Shown here piece after piece: positions 11,062-21,342 of a stretch of DNA of 48,442 nucleotides (position 1 is the first letter of the stretch; each line of letters begins with the position of its first letter). The stretch covers positions 1 through 48,442 of the forward strand of contig FJOG01000057.1 of assembly GCA_900073065.1 (NCBI GenBank), given 5' to 3'. The notes under the pieces were generated by a model, which worked only from the letters and a program-made list of their open reading frames with translations, was not told where the DNA came from and searched no databases. Both the position numbers and the translations under genes were made by a program. The DNA comes from Phialocephala subalpina (lineage: Eukaryota > Ascomycota > Leotiomycetes > Helotiales > Mollisiaceae).

Positions 11062-11604
11062 ATGGCACCTACCAAGAAAGCAAAGAAGACCGCCGACTCC
11101 ATCAACTCGCGCCTCGCGCTTGTTATGAAGTCTGGTAAAGGTAAGCGATTGCCCTCAACATCTGCGACAACTCCAAAATGCAATTGCTAACCTGGAATCC
11201 ACAGTCACCCTCGGATACAAGTCTACTCTCAAGACCCTCCGCTCCGGAAAGGCCAAGCTCGTCATTATCGCCGGAAACACCCCTCCTCTCCGCAAGAGTG
11301 AGCTCGAGTACTACTCCATGTTGTCCAAGACAAACGTCCACCACTTCGCCGGTAACAACGTAAGTCTACATCTCCTTTGTTGGTACTCTGGATTTGGTCA
11401 ACTGCCTAACGACCGAACCTTCGGGTTGGCGAGGGTACACCCAGCGATAAAGTCTTTATGACTTTGGAGGGTACATTCATTTGCTTACTTTTCTTCCTTT
11501 GGCAGATCGAATTGGGAACTGCTTGCGGAAAGCTGTTCAGATGCTCGACTATGGCTGTGCTGGATGCTGGTGACTCCGATATCTTGACCGGACAGACTGC
11601 TTAA
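11062..11604 (+). CDS. RPL30: 60S ribosomal protein eL30
   Basis: Three exons, 11062-11140, 11205-11359 and 11506-11604, encode 110 residues, the normal size for eL30. The protein begins [20 protein letters not shown] and continues through [40 protein letters not shown] and [20 protein letters not shown] to the end. These are the conserved RNA-binding surfaces of the family. eL30 is a large-subunit protein that binds kink-turn RNA; in yeast it also binds its own pre-mRNA to inhibit splicing. I could not identify that kink-turn here by eye. Introns are 64 and 146 nt. The gene is followed in the same orientation by uL16 after 549 bases. Confidence 0.97.
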
Positions 11605-12153
11605 GTGCAGAGGGATGATGGTAAATGGATGGATCGACAATGAGCATGTTGTGCATACAATTCTAGCATAGCGAATGGTACCTGGTCATCCGAGCAAGCA
11701 AGGGAGCATCTATTCGGGCAGTGAGACAGTGATACACGGCAGAATTTCAACATCAAAATTGTCAAGAGTCCTTTGCATTGCAAGATGGTCTTCGAAACCC
11801 TGACAGCTGGGCGTTGGAGGGGAAATTTCACGGACTTCAGCAATAGTAGCTCAACAATGAAACCACAACTTTGAGTCACAGCCATCTAAATTCGGCATGC
11901 CAGATCTAGAATCTCCCTCTGCATCTGTAATCCGTTTCGTGACTTTCGTCTAACAGTGACTCTTCAATTCCTGCTGTGCCTCAATTCCCAAAAATTACGT
12001 GTGGAGAGCAAAAATTGCCACGCTCGCTAAGCGAATTTTAGCGCGGTGCTTTGAAATCGATCATGGCCGAAACTCGAACAAGAGACCTTCGACTTCCCCA
12101 ACTCCATCTCTCCAACAACACCAAACCGAAGTCCACCTCGAAATACCTTCAAG

Positions 12154-13272
12154 ATGGCACGTCGTCCTGCGAGATGTTACCGCTACTGCAAGAACAAGGT
12201 GCGTACGACGTTCCTTGAGCGCAGGAGGGATTTTGGAATCGCGATGTGGGAGGAGATGACGGTCGCCACTGCAAGAGACTGAGAGACTGCTTGTTGATGA
12301 TGAGGGCATTCTCTGCTTCTGCGAAGATTATCTCGATTATCTCGAATCCGTTGCGATCATCTCTGCTCCTGCTGCGTTCTCCAGATTCTGGAGGAGCTTT
12401 GTACTGATTCTCTGTTTCTAGCCCTACCCAAAGTCCCGATTCAATCGTGGTGTACCTGAGTGAGTTGAAATTCCTTGCGTCTGCAAAATCCTCTTCAAAA
12501 GACGCATTGCTAACTCCATGAAGCCCCAAGATTCGAATCTTCGACCTTGGCCGAAAGCGTGCGAACGTTGACGAGTTCCCTCTCTGCATCCACTTGGTCT
12601 CCAACGAGTACGAACAATTGTCCTCCGAGGCTCTCGAAGCTGCCCGTATCTGCGCCAACAAGTGAGTTCACCCACAATCTACAATAGCGGGGCATGGATA
12701 TCAAGATTACAAATTCGATGCTCGGACTACCGAACACGAGGATATTGTGAACAAAGACTAATGGCATTTGCAGGTACTTGGTCAAGATCGCCGGAAAGGA
12801 AGGTTTCCATCTCCGTGTCCGCGCCCACCCATACCATGTCGTCCGTATCAACAAGATGTTGTCTTGCGCTGGTGCCGATAGATTGCAAACCGGAATGCGT
12901 GGTGCTTGGGGAAAGCCAAACGGAACCGTTGCCCGTGTCAACATCGGTCAAATCATCTTGAGCGTCCGAACTCGTGATTCTCGTAAGTACAGCCAATACC
13001 GGTTTCTACTTTCCAAATCGCAGTCTAACGTAATACCAGACCGTGCCACCGCTCTCGAGGCTCTCCGTCGATCACAATACAAGTTCCCTGGTCGCCAAAA
13101 GATTATCGTTTCCAAGAACTGGGGCTTTACTCCTCTCCGCCGTGAAGAGTACATGGAGAAGAAGGCTGGAGGAAAGGTCTTGGTCGATGGTGCATATGTC
13201 CAATTCTTGAGCAACAAGGGCAATCTTGCCGACAACGTCCGACGATTCCCAGCCGCTTTCCAGGAGGCATAG
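12154..13272 (+). CDS. RPL10: 60S ribosomal protein uL16 (L10)
   Basis: Five exons, 12154-12198, 12422-12459, 12524-12661, 12774-12982 and 13040-13272, sum to 663 nt and 220 residues, as expected for eukaryotic uL16. The protein begins [20 protein letters not shown]. Conserved blocks are [20 protein letters not shown], the tRNA-facing [20 protein letters not shown] and [20 protein letters not shown], then [15 protein letters not shown] and the [11 protein letters not shown] tail. uL16 completes the peptidyl-transferase centre late in 60S maturation. Every junction keeps frame. Intron 1 is the longest at 223 nt, typical of ribosomal genes, and comes 45 nt into the coding sequence. Confidence 0.97.
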
Positions 13273-14422
13273 ATGAAGAGTTGGTTCTTGCTTGGGGATT
13301 GATACATGGAGAAGACAGGCGTACATTTGCAACGGCTTGATTGCACGATGCCCTTACGGCATCTGGATTTCATGATCATTGTACTTAAGGAATTGCATGT
13401 CTTTCTTCTATGAACTTTCCATGGTATCTGATCATTGGTGCATGCGTAATTCCGTATATTGACTTGAGGCTGTGACCTGCATGCATTCCCGCAACAGGAA
13501 GTTCCCCTCCTAAGGAGTGCAACGCTGACTGTACCCGCACTCACATTAGAGTCTCCTTTTCCATGCAGCAGTTTGACGAGTGTTGACAGATACGACATAA
13601 CACCGTCCATTCACCGCACAGAAACTTGGCGGCATCATCCCGTTATTTCTTGAGTCAAGGATAGAGTCCTCTCCTGATGGTTGGATGGCTTTACCACGGC
13701 AGTCTTCCTGACTCCCGCTGCAAAATAGACTAGTGATCCCTAAATCGCCCTAAAAGCGATAACATCATCGGGATGCGATAAACGATGACTCTCTTTCAAA
13801 CACCGTGAGAACCCAACACTTTGGCTATGGCCTGACTGTGAATAATCATTTGATTACTGAGATTCCGAGATTCGACCTGCTTACCTCCTTTCATTCCCAT
13901 TGTTTCTATTCATTGCCGAGATTTTATTTGCTTTTTGTTAGAAAGAGACGCGACCCCGCTGTCTCATCCACGTGGTCCTTATATCTTGGACCAGGTTTCG
14001 ATACCGGATTGTTGATCCCTGAGCTTGGACATTCGACTTGGATAAGGTGACTTTGACTTTGAACACGACTCAACCTCTTCTCAATCACTTGAACTTCAGT
14101 CCTTCGTTCTTTATTTTACCCAAGGACAAGAAAGTGGTGTCTTCCACAGCCGTTTTTGCATCCACAATCGTCAGCGGCAAGGGCGCATCGTGGTCGCACG
14201 ACCTCTGTCATCGATACCGGATCAGATCAGATCACGCTGTCCAGGTCTCGAAATAGCCTGTTTCCTGCGAACTCTCACCTCACCGAACCTTATCTGCGGG
14301 CCGGAAAATCATCTGTTCCATATTCGTCATACTTGCAATTATTACTCTAGCACTTCTTTGTTCTCTTTATTCTCTCAGCATTATCAGCTTGAGAGGATAA
14401 GAGATAGGATAAGGAGGTAAAC
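13273..14422. other. Intergenic between uL16 and the next plus-strand gene
   Basis: Contains the uL16 3' region and a pyrimidine-rich stretch leading to the ATG at 14423, consistent with a promoter and 5' leader. The ORFs in it are short and overlapping. Nothing else is seen. Confidence 0.4.
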
Positions 14423-16186
14423 ATGGCATTCCGTCAACCAACCGCGTACCACGCCCCTCAACGAATCTATACAGCTCCAGCAGAAGAGCAAACAGCTGCA
14501 AGACCATCATCCCACATCGCAGATTCGCAAGAATGGATTCTGTTCTCGCCGTCTGCGGCTTCGACTACGGATCGTGGGTATACGGCTTCGACTGCGAGGA
14601 CGAGGACACAAACAGTTGGCAGATCACGGATAAGTGATTTTGGGAGTCTCGATACTGCAGCTAGGAGCTATGATTATTATGATGCTTCACAGGAGGAGGA
14701 AGCTGTAGAGGAAGAAGAGGAGGATGGAGAATTGGACAGTTTGGATTCTTTGGATAGTCATCTACAAGAATTTAAGGACCAATCCAGCGTCTATGCACAA
14801 GACAAAGGAGAACAGACGGTACTACCGACGCATGATGGGTTGGGGAGCTTTCGACTAGATCAGACGGTTATGGGGGAGGAGGTACAGGAGCATTTATACG
14901 CATTCGAAAGATTCAACCCGAGGAGAGTGAAGAGAAGGAGAGAGAGCTTGGAGCTGGGAATGTTGGAGCTGGAGAGTGAGAGAGCTGCAGAAGCAGAGAG
15001 GACGAGGAGGATTGAGAAGTGGAGGGTGGAGCAGAGTCGACTATTGGTGGATGAGATACAAAAGGAGACAAGGAGAAGGAAGCAATCCATGTCGACAGAT
15101 AGGAGGAGTTCCTTCGTCGATCGAGAACAGGAGGATGTGGCTACGATGTCCAACGTCGATTCGGAGAATACGGTCGAGCAACAAGTGGTAGATGACGAGA
15201 ACGAGAGTTTCTGGAATAGGATTACGAAGAGAGTTATCCGGGACTTGATCGGTATCGACGACGACCTCCTCGAGATCATATTCGGCGAAAGTTTACCAGA
15301 AGACGATGACCTTTCGACCACACCACCTGGCACCAGTCCTCTCGTTGCGAATCGAGGTATAGTGCCTGAGAATAAATTCAAGGAGGACTGTTGGGAACAT
15401 CGCCTCTTGGAGAGAATATCACGGGAATTAGGGATTCTAGTGAACCAGCTCTCCGACCACCCAGGCGCATTCTCCACCTACCTTCAATCCGCAACACAAC
15501 CTCTTCCTTACGCCGGGTTGCCCGTCATCCCCGAAACTGCTCGCGAACCTATTCCTACAGAACCACAACCTACCTCCTCGATCCTCACCTCGCCCGCAGA
15601 CCCTGAATTCCAACCTACGATCCAACCTTCAGCCGCTATCCCCATAACCACCACCTCTCTCGCTCCCTCACCTCTCGAAGACATCGACTCCACACCACGA
15701 CCTACGAATCCTCTCTCTCAACCACTGACTAGAGAAGAATGGGAACGAGACCTAGACATCAAGATGGTATTCCGCTACCTCCGCTCCCGCTTCACAGCGA
15801 AATTCTCTCCCTCCTCTCAACCCTCTCCATCATTCGATTTCCAAACCACAGGCACATCACATCTCGCCACCGCTTCCACAGCAGATGCAGCCGCACGAGC
15901 GGCTCGTGTGCGCCAACACCATCCTCTCGTAACTCGCCAAACTACAACGAGGGAGAGGCGACGCAGTATCGAGAAGCGGACTTGGAAACCTAGCGTGCCT
16001 GGTGGTGGGTCGGTGGTTAGTACGGGTGCGATATTGCAGAGGAGGGGGAGCAGTAGTTGTGCGAGGACGGTGAGGAGTGGGAGTTCGAGGCATTATTGGG
16101 ATTTTGGGCCAGCGGGATCCCAGAGTGTGGGAAGTGGGAGTTTGATTGCTAGTAGTGGTGGTATGGGTTCATGGGGCGAGGTCTAA
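14423..16186 (+). CDS. Conserved-looking fungal protein, mostly disordered, unknown function
   Basis: A single exon of 587 codons; the ATG is preceded by AGGTAAAC, a good start context. Near the N-terminus is SQEWILFSP, a short motif I associate with an uncharacterised fungal family. Residues ~90-115 are strongly acidic (QEEEAVEEEEEDGELDSLDS), followed by a charged helical region with RRVKRRRESLELGMLELESE that is likely coiled coil. A compact patch, SFWNRITKRVIRDLIGID and then DDLLEIIFGE, may be the only folded part. The rest is Pro/Ser/Thr-rich, and the tail is Gly/Ser/Arg-rich with HYWDFGPAGS. No membrane segment or enzyme motif is seen. A nuclear or cytoskeletal adaptor role would be a guess. 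Confidence 0.75.
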   Translation: MAFRQPTAYHAPQRIYTAPAEEQTAARPSSHIADSQEWILFSPSAASTTDRGYTASTARTRTQTVGRSRISDFGSLDTAARSYDYYDASQEEEAVEEEEEDGELDSLDSLDSHLQEFKDQSSVYAQDKGEQTVLPTHDGLGSFRLDQTVMGEEVQEHLYAFERFNPRRVKRRRESLELGMLELESERAAEAERTRRIEKWRVEQSRLLVDEIQKETRRRKQSMSTDRRSSFVDREQEDVATMSNVDSENTVEQQVVDDENESFWNRITKRVIRDLIGIDDDLLEIIFGESLPEDDDLSTTPPGTSPLVANRGIVPENKFKEDCWEHRLLERISRELGILVNQLSDHPGAFSTYLQSATQPLPYAGLPVIPETAREPIPTEPQPTSSILTSPADPEFQPTIQPSAAIPITTTSLAPSPLEDIDSTPRPTNPLSQPLTREEWERDLDIKMVFRYLRSRFTAKFSPSSQPSPSFDFQTTGTSHLATASTADAAARAARVRQHHPLVTRQTTTRERRRSIEKRTWKPSVPGGGSVVSTGAILQRRGSSSCARTVRSGSSRHYWDFGPAGSQSVGSGSLIASSGGMGSWGEV

Positions 16187-17707
16187 CCTCCCCTTCCTTC
16201 CAGATACCAGTGTATTGTGGCTTCGAGCGGCATGTTCGGGGCCGAGTTCGGACGGGAGTTGAAGACATAGATTCTATGTTGCGGTATAGATGGTACGGTG
16301 TACGATTAGCCACGACGACATGAGATGATTTGGAACGAAGATGACGGCATATGGAGCTGGCGTTTGACTGGGTTGGATCTAATAGCGGCATCAGCATTGT
16401 TTGGGCTACGGCTCTCTTCTCTTCTTTTTGCTTTTTCTTTCGTCATATATACATGGGTGTCTTGGAGACAAAGACATGTGGGGTAGAGGGGTAGAGATCT
16501 CATCTCGAATTATCTTGTTAGAGACGATACCAGATAGAAGTATATATTACTTACCACCTCATCTCTTGCGTCGATCATATGTAGCTGCCAAGGGTAGGAC
16601 GTTGTTCAACTTCCCAGGCCTCGACATGGTGTTGGGCTTCCAGTACTCTCAAGAGCAGCTGTCCCTGCAGGATCGTGGATTCGTGGTCGACATTCACGGC
16701 AGCTAACAAGGCATAAAAAATACTTGCCACGTCTTGCAAGGGAGAAGAAGGGTATCAGTACTTCATCCTACCATCAAATCTGCCGCCGAGGGTACAAGCA
16801 CCACGATCCTCTTCGCCCGAGATCTTGTACGAAGCCTTTCCGCTGAGTCCGCCTTCCTGCAAGTGCGGCAAACTTTGCATCTAGATGCCTTGTCAAGGCA
16901 GTTCTAGGTGATCTTCCACACGACGAAAGGAGATAATACGAATCACAAATAGAAGAGGGATACGAACTATGCGATAGGCAAAGCAGGAAGTCCTCCGTTC
17001 TGTATCACTCCACCACAAGACTCCCAAGTCTCCAGTTCATCAACGGAACTCCCCGCCCTTCCAGAAGTCTTCCAAATCCAGCATCACATCTGGACCTGGG
17101 GTCATAACAACCCCCACATCCCGCCGCAAGATCTCTCAAATCTTTGGTAACTTTTTGTCTCTCCGAAGCCTCTCCATCCCATCCCAAGCTGACGGTCTGC
17201 ATTCTGGCGTTGCTGACCCAAGCCAAGGCTCCGGGCCCCTGTCGACTCGGCGTGCCCGCGGCCGATAAATCCTCCTGGGCGCGTTCTGGCCGTCCAACCA
17301 ACGAACACCAAAGCTCCAGCCAAGTATGCTAAGCTTCCTTGAGACAGATTTTCCTGTCGCGCCTGCCACTTCTTGGTCCCTGCTCATGCAGGCTGGGCCC
17401 GCTTTCGAGATAACGACTTCCTGGGGCTCAATCACATCATCCAAAACACGTGCATTGGAGGCACAAAGCAAGCGACAGTGCCCTGCGGTCAGCAGACGAT
17501 TGCCTAACGATAATGATTTGGCGTGCAGGATTTTTTTGAGGCGTGCAGGGGAGGGGCTGGGATGGGCTGGGATGGGCTGGGAACTTTAGCTTGTTTGGGA
17601 GAGGGAAGAAGATGTATAAACTTCCCAGCTCCCCGGGTTTGGAAAACACAAGGCCCGTCCAACATCTCACGACCCAAGAGCGTGGAACGATATACCGATA
17701 CGAAACA
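16187..17707. other. Intergenic between the unknown protein and the permease
   Basis: About 1.5 kb. The first part should be 3' untranslated sequence (an ORF at 16401-16706 has no domain character). The last part is the permease promoter, with a short G-rich repeat. Dense overlapping ORFs on both strands at 17005-17845 look incidental. Confidence 0.4.
17551..17580. repeat. Three 10-base G-rich units upstream of the permease
   Basis: GAGGGGCTGG followed by two GATGGGCTGG units. The 9-mer GCGTGCAGG also occurs twice just before (17521 and 17541). It lies about 130 bases before the permease start codon, so it may be promoter sequence. Confidence 0.5.
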
Positions 17708-19310
17708 ATGTCAGCGGTTCCTTATGATGAGAAGAAGCAGGCGGGGGAGGAGCCGGGGTATGTGGCTGTTGATCCCCATAGTAGCGATTCGGACGTTGCG
17801 CCGGAATACTTGATTACGGCGTTGGTGCAAGAAGGTGAGCATTGATTGAATTGAGGATCTGATGTGAAGGGATGCTGACAGATCGTTGGCAGATCACTCA
17901 CATGATATTAAGCTGAGGACTATGTCGTGGCAGAAGGCTGCGTGGTTGCTGGCTGGAGATCAAGTCTGTCTTGCTATCATGGCTCAGACGTGGTCGCTTT
18001 CGTACGTTCACTCTGTCTGCAGACACAATTGGAAAATCTGACAGAAATTGCAGTGTTCTCGGATGGGTTCCTGGCCTCATTACTATGGTTTTTGCCGGTA
18101 TCCTCTTCTGGATTACCTCCATGACCATGCACAAATTCATCATGAAGCACCCGCAAATCAAGGATATCTGTATGTCCCCCACCTTACCCCTCAATTGATT
18201 CCAGAAGCTAATGTTTTGTGCTTCGCAGGTGATTTCGGATACTACGCCTTCGGAAAATCACGAATCGCATACGAATTCACCGGCTTCATGCTCCTCGCCA
18301 ACAACATCCTCCTAATCGGCTTCCACGTCCTCACCGGCGCCAAAGTCCTCAACACCCTCTCCGACCACTCTCTCTGCACCGTCGTATTCTCCGTCATCGC
18401 CACACTCATGGGCATAATCATGTCCCTCCCTCGAACCCTCAATCATGTCAGCTTCATGTCCATGTTCTCCGCCGCTGCAATGGGAATAGCGATCCTGCTG
18501 TTCTTGGTCTTTGCTGGGATTGAGGATGCGCCGCTATATGGATATAATGGGGATTATCCGACCGATGGGAAGGTTTACACCTATGCTTTCCCGCTTCCTG
18601 GAACGACGTGGGTGGGGTGTATGAATGCTGTCCTCAACATCACCTTTTTATGGGTTCCGCAGATCTTGTTCCCGACTTTCATCGCGGAGATGGAACGTCC
18701 TCAGGATTTCCCTAAATCGTTGGCGGTGTTGACAGCTATCTCGGCATTCCTGTTCATCGTCCCTCCTGCCATTGGATTCCGCTACTTGGGACAATACTCT
18801 ACAGCCCCAGCTTTCGGTTCCCTCGGTGTTGTGTCTTACAAGAAGGCGAGCTTCGCATTCGTCATTGTGCCGACATTAGTTATTGGGGTTATTTACGCAA
18901 ACGTCTCGGCGAAATTCATCTACTTCCGCATAATGGGTAAATCCCGACACGCGCATTCCAACACCGTTATCGGATGGGGTGCATGGGCCGCTGTCATGGC
19001 TGGTATCTGGGCCATCGCCTTCATCTTCTCTGAAGTGGTCCCATCCATGGGTGATTTCCTCTCACTCCTCGGTGCTGCATTTGATAGCTTTTTCGGATTC
19101 ATCTTCTTCGCAGTTGCGTATTATGATATGTACCGCAAGAATCTGTTTGGAGGTGTGGCGAGGAGTATCAAGACGGTTATTCACGCGTTTGTTATGATGG
19201 TGGGGTTGTTTTTGTTGGGTCCCGGGTTGTATGCGGCGGTGGAGGCGATTATTGCTGATTACAGTGGGGGAACGAGACCAGCGTTCAGTTGTGCGAATTT
19301 GTCCATCTAA
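17708..19310 (+). CDS. Amino-acid permease, AAAP family (neutral amino acid transporter, mtr-like)
   Basis: Four exons, 17708-17834, 17893-18001, 18054-18169 and 18229-19310, give about 477 residues. The N-terminal ~60 residues are cytosolic and acidic (MSAVPYDEKKQAGEEPGYVA). A hydrophobic core of about 11 membrane helices follows, with the family segment LSVLGWVPGLITMVFAGILF, then DFGYYAFGKSRIAYEFTGFM, EMERPQDFPKSLAVLTAISA and GVIYANVSAKFIYFRI. This is the Aa_trans (PF01490) fold of the N-type amino acid permeases of filamentous fungi, which import neutral and aromatic residues at the plasma membrane by proton symport. Each splice restores a conserved helix. Introns are 58, 52 and 59 nt. The gene appears intact. 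Confidence 0.9.
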
Positions 19311-20224
19311 GGAGGGAAAATTGTTTGAAAAACTTTGTTGTATGGGAAATGATACATGGAACGGAGTAGATATACGATACCCTGCTTAATGCAATTTGAT
19401 GTTTGCCCTTAACCTAGCCTGCTGTTCGAAGTCCGAGCTGGCATCTTACATCCTCGTGGACTTTCGCTTGGAATTTTGCTTTTCGTCTTCGAAGTTCTCA
19501 ATTAGTTTGGATATTCACTTCCTCTCTACGGTTCGTATCCTGCTTTCTTTCTTATCTTAGGGTGATTCGCTCAAATCAAAATCTTGACATTCTCCCTTCG
19601 TCTTTCTCTATTCAAATCCCCTCCTCCCTTTTTTGCTTGTTCACATAATACTAGCAAAATTTCGGCCTGTACAACCGGCTCATGGGCTTTTTTGATGTTT
19701 GTTGAATCATACAACATAGCATCAAGCGAGAAGGTCTTCCATCCAAGCTCCGAGGTATTTACACCTTATAGAAAGCCTAGAGATTTAGGAATCTTTCAGG
19801 AATTCCGAAAAGTTGGCAACGATTAATCAATTTCTCGTACTTTATGAGATGAGATGAGAGTGATGGGGGTGTTAGTAGCAAGTGCTGTCTTGGACAATCC
19901 AAATTCGGCGAGAATTCGTTCTGGGCCGGTGGGGTGGGGCGGTGCTTTGGGATGGTTAAAAGGGTAGTGGGGTTGGAGGACTTGGGGGATAGTCGTTTGA
20001 GTTTCTAGGTGTTTTGGCGAGAGGTTGTTGGCTTTTAATTTATTCGGGGTGGAGGGGTAATTATAGACTTAAGGATGAGCAAGATTGAGTTAACTACAAG
20101 GCAAGCAGAGTATGCGATAAGCTAGTCGGTTGGTTATCAACTGGGGAAAATGTGCTCGTTGATTGACCGATAGGAAAGGCTCTAACTAACTAATTGATAA
20201 TGACTAGCTAATCAGCTAACTAAT
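19311..20224. other. Intergenic before the first AT-rich block
   Basis: 3' flank of the permease, then repeat-poor sequence grading into AT-rich DNA. Near the end are CTAACTAATTGATAATGACTAG-like short motifs repeated in tandem, which could be remnants of a repeat edge. I see no gene. Confidence 0.35.
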
Positions 20225-20825
20225 TAGCTCAAGGTAAAAATATAAGTTTATAAGTTTAAAATAATAATTCTATAAACTTTTATATTTAGGATTATATTTT
20301 TTCTTTATTAGTTATTTGAATATTTTTTATATTATAATATTTTTTTAATATTATTAATTTTATATAAAAAAAGAAAATATATTTATATTTTAAAAATATA
20401 ATTATTATTATAAATAAATTTAAATCCAAAAAATAAACTTTAATAAGTTTTTTTTTTAAAAAAAATTCAAGAATATATTTGATAGAAAATAATAATAAAA
20501 ATATATAAATATTAATAAATATTTTAAAATTAATTTATTCGAATATTAAAAATATTAAAAAAAATTATTATTTATATTCAAAATAATAATTTTTACTTTT
20601 AATAATTTTATTAAAATTAATATAATTCTTTAGGATTTAAACTTTTTTTTATATAAAATTCAATAAAATTATTAATTTTCTAATTTATTTTCATTTTTAT
20701 ATTTAAAATATATATAAATATTTCTTAAAATTTAATAATAGAATAAAATTCGGAATTAATTTTAATTTTAAATATTTAATAATTATATTTTTGATTTATA
20801 TTTTACATTATATTAACCCTTTATA
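20225..20825. repeat. AT-rich, RIP-like block A
   Basis: About 600 bases of nearly pure A/T with no open frame. Residual C and G are few. This is the typical result of repeat-induced point mutation (C to T, mostly at CpA) on a repeated element. The original element cannot be identified. Confidence 0.75.
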
Positions 20826-21342
20826 ATTAGCTTAATTTCAAACCCTTGCATTAGCTTATTACTCCTATTGCACGTGAAGGGAGGATTACGTCGCGGGCAT
20901 TAACATTGTTTCTACTATATCACGTGAAAGCGCTGTACTTCTGCCTAAGGATTCCAATTCGCCTTTGCAGAACATTCTAGCAATCTAGCTTTGAATTACA
21001 TCCTCCACCGTTGTATTTCCCCCAAATACTAGTTTTACTTCTCCTAAAAGTGCTGCCGTACTACTGTATCGACTGGGTATGAGCCTCTCTGCTGTCACCA
21101 AAGAATTGTTGTCTGATGGAACGCTAGTGATGACGACTGTTAACTCCAGAATGAAGTGAGCCCAGACGATGAGAATAATACATCCAATCTGTGTGGAGAC
21201 TGTGACCTTTCTGTCTTCCGGTAGGGATTGTACCAGATAGAAGAAGTCTATTGCGCCATGAAATATAGGTAGAGTAAGCCGGGTATAATCGGGCGAGCCC
21301 TAAGGGGCGGCGTCAAGTGTAATCGACTCTCCAGGCACAGAT
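20826..21342. other. Short normal-composition spacer after block A
   Basis: Balanced sequence between block A and the stop of the NLR gene; presumably the NLR 3' untranslated region plus old flank. It has two CACGTGAA motifs (near 20872 and 20920). No gene is seen. Confidence 0.4.

Noticed and set aside
11360..11505. Possible snoRNA in the second eL30 intron
   Set aside because: Intron length would allow a box C/D snoRNA, but I could not find a convincing pair of C and D boxes.
16401..16706. 101-codon ORF downstream of the 587-residue gene
   Set aside because: No domain, and it lies where the 3' untranslated region is expected.
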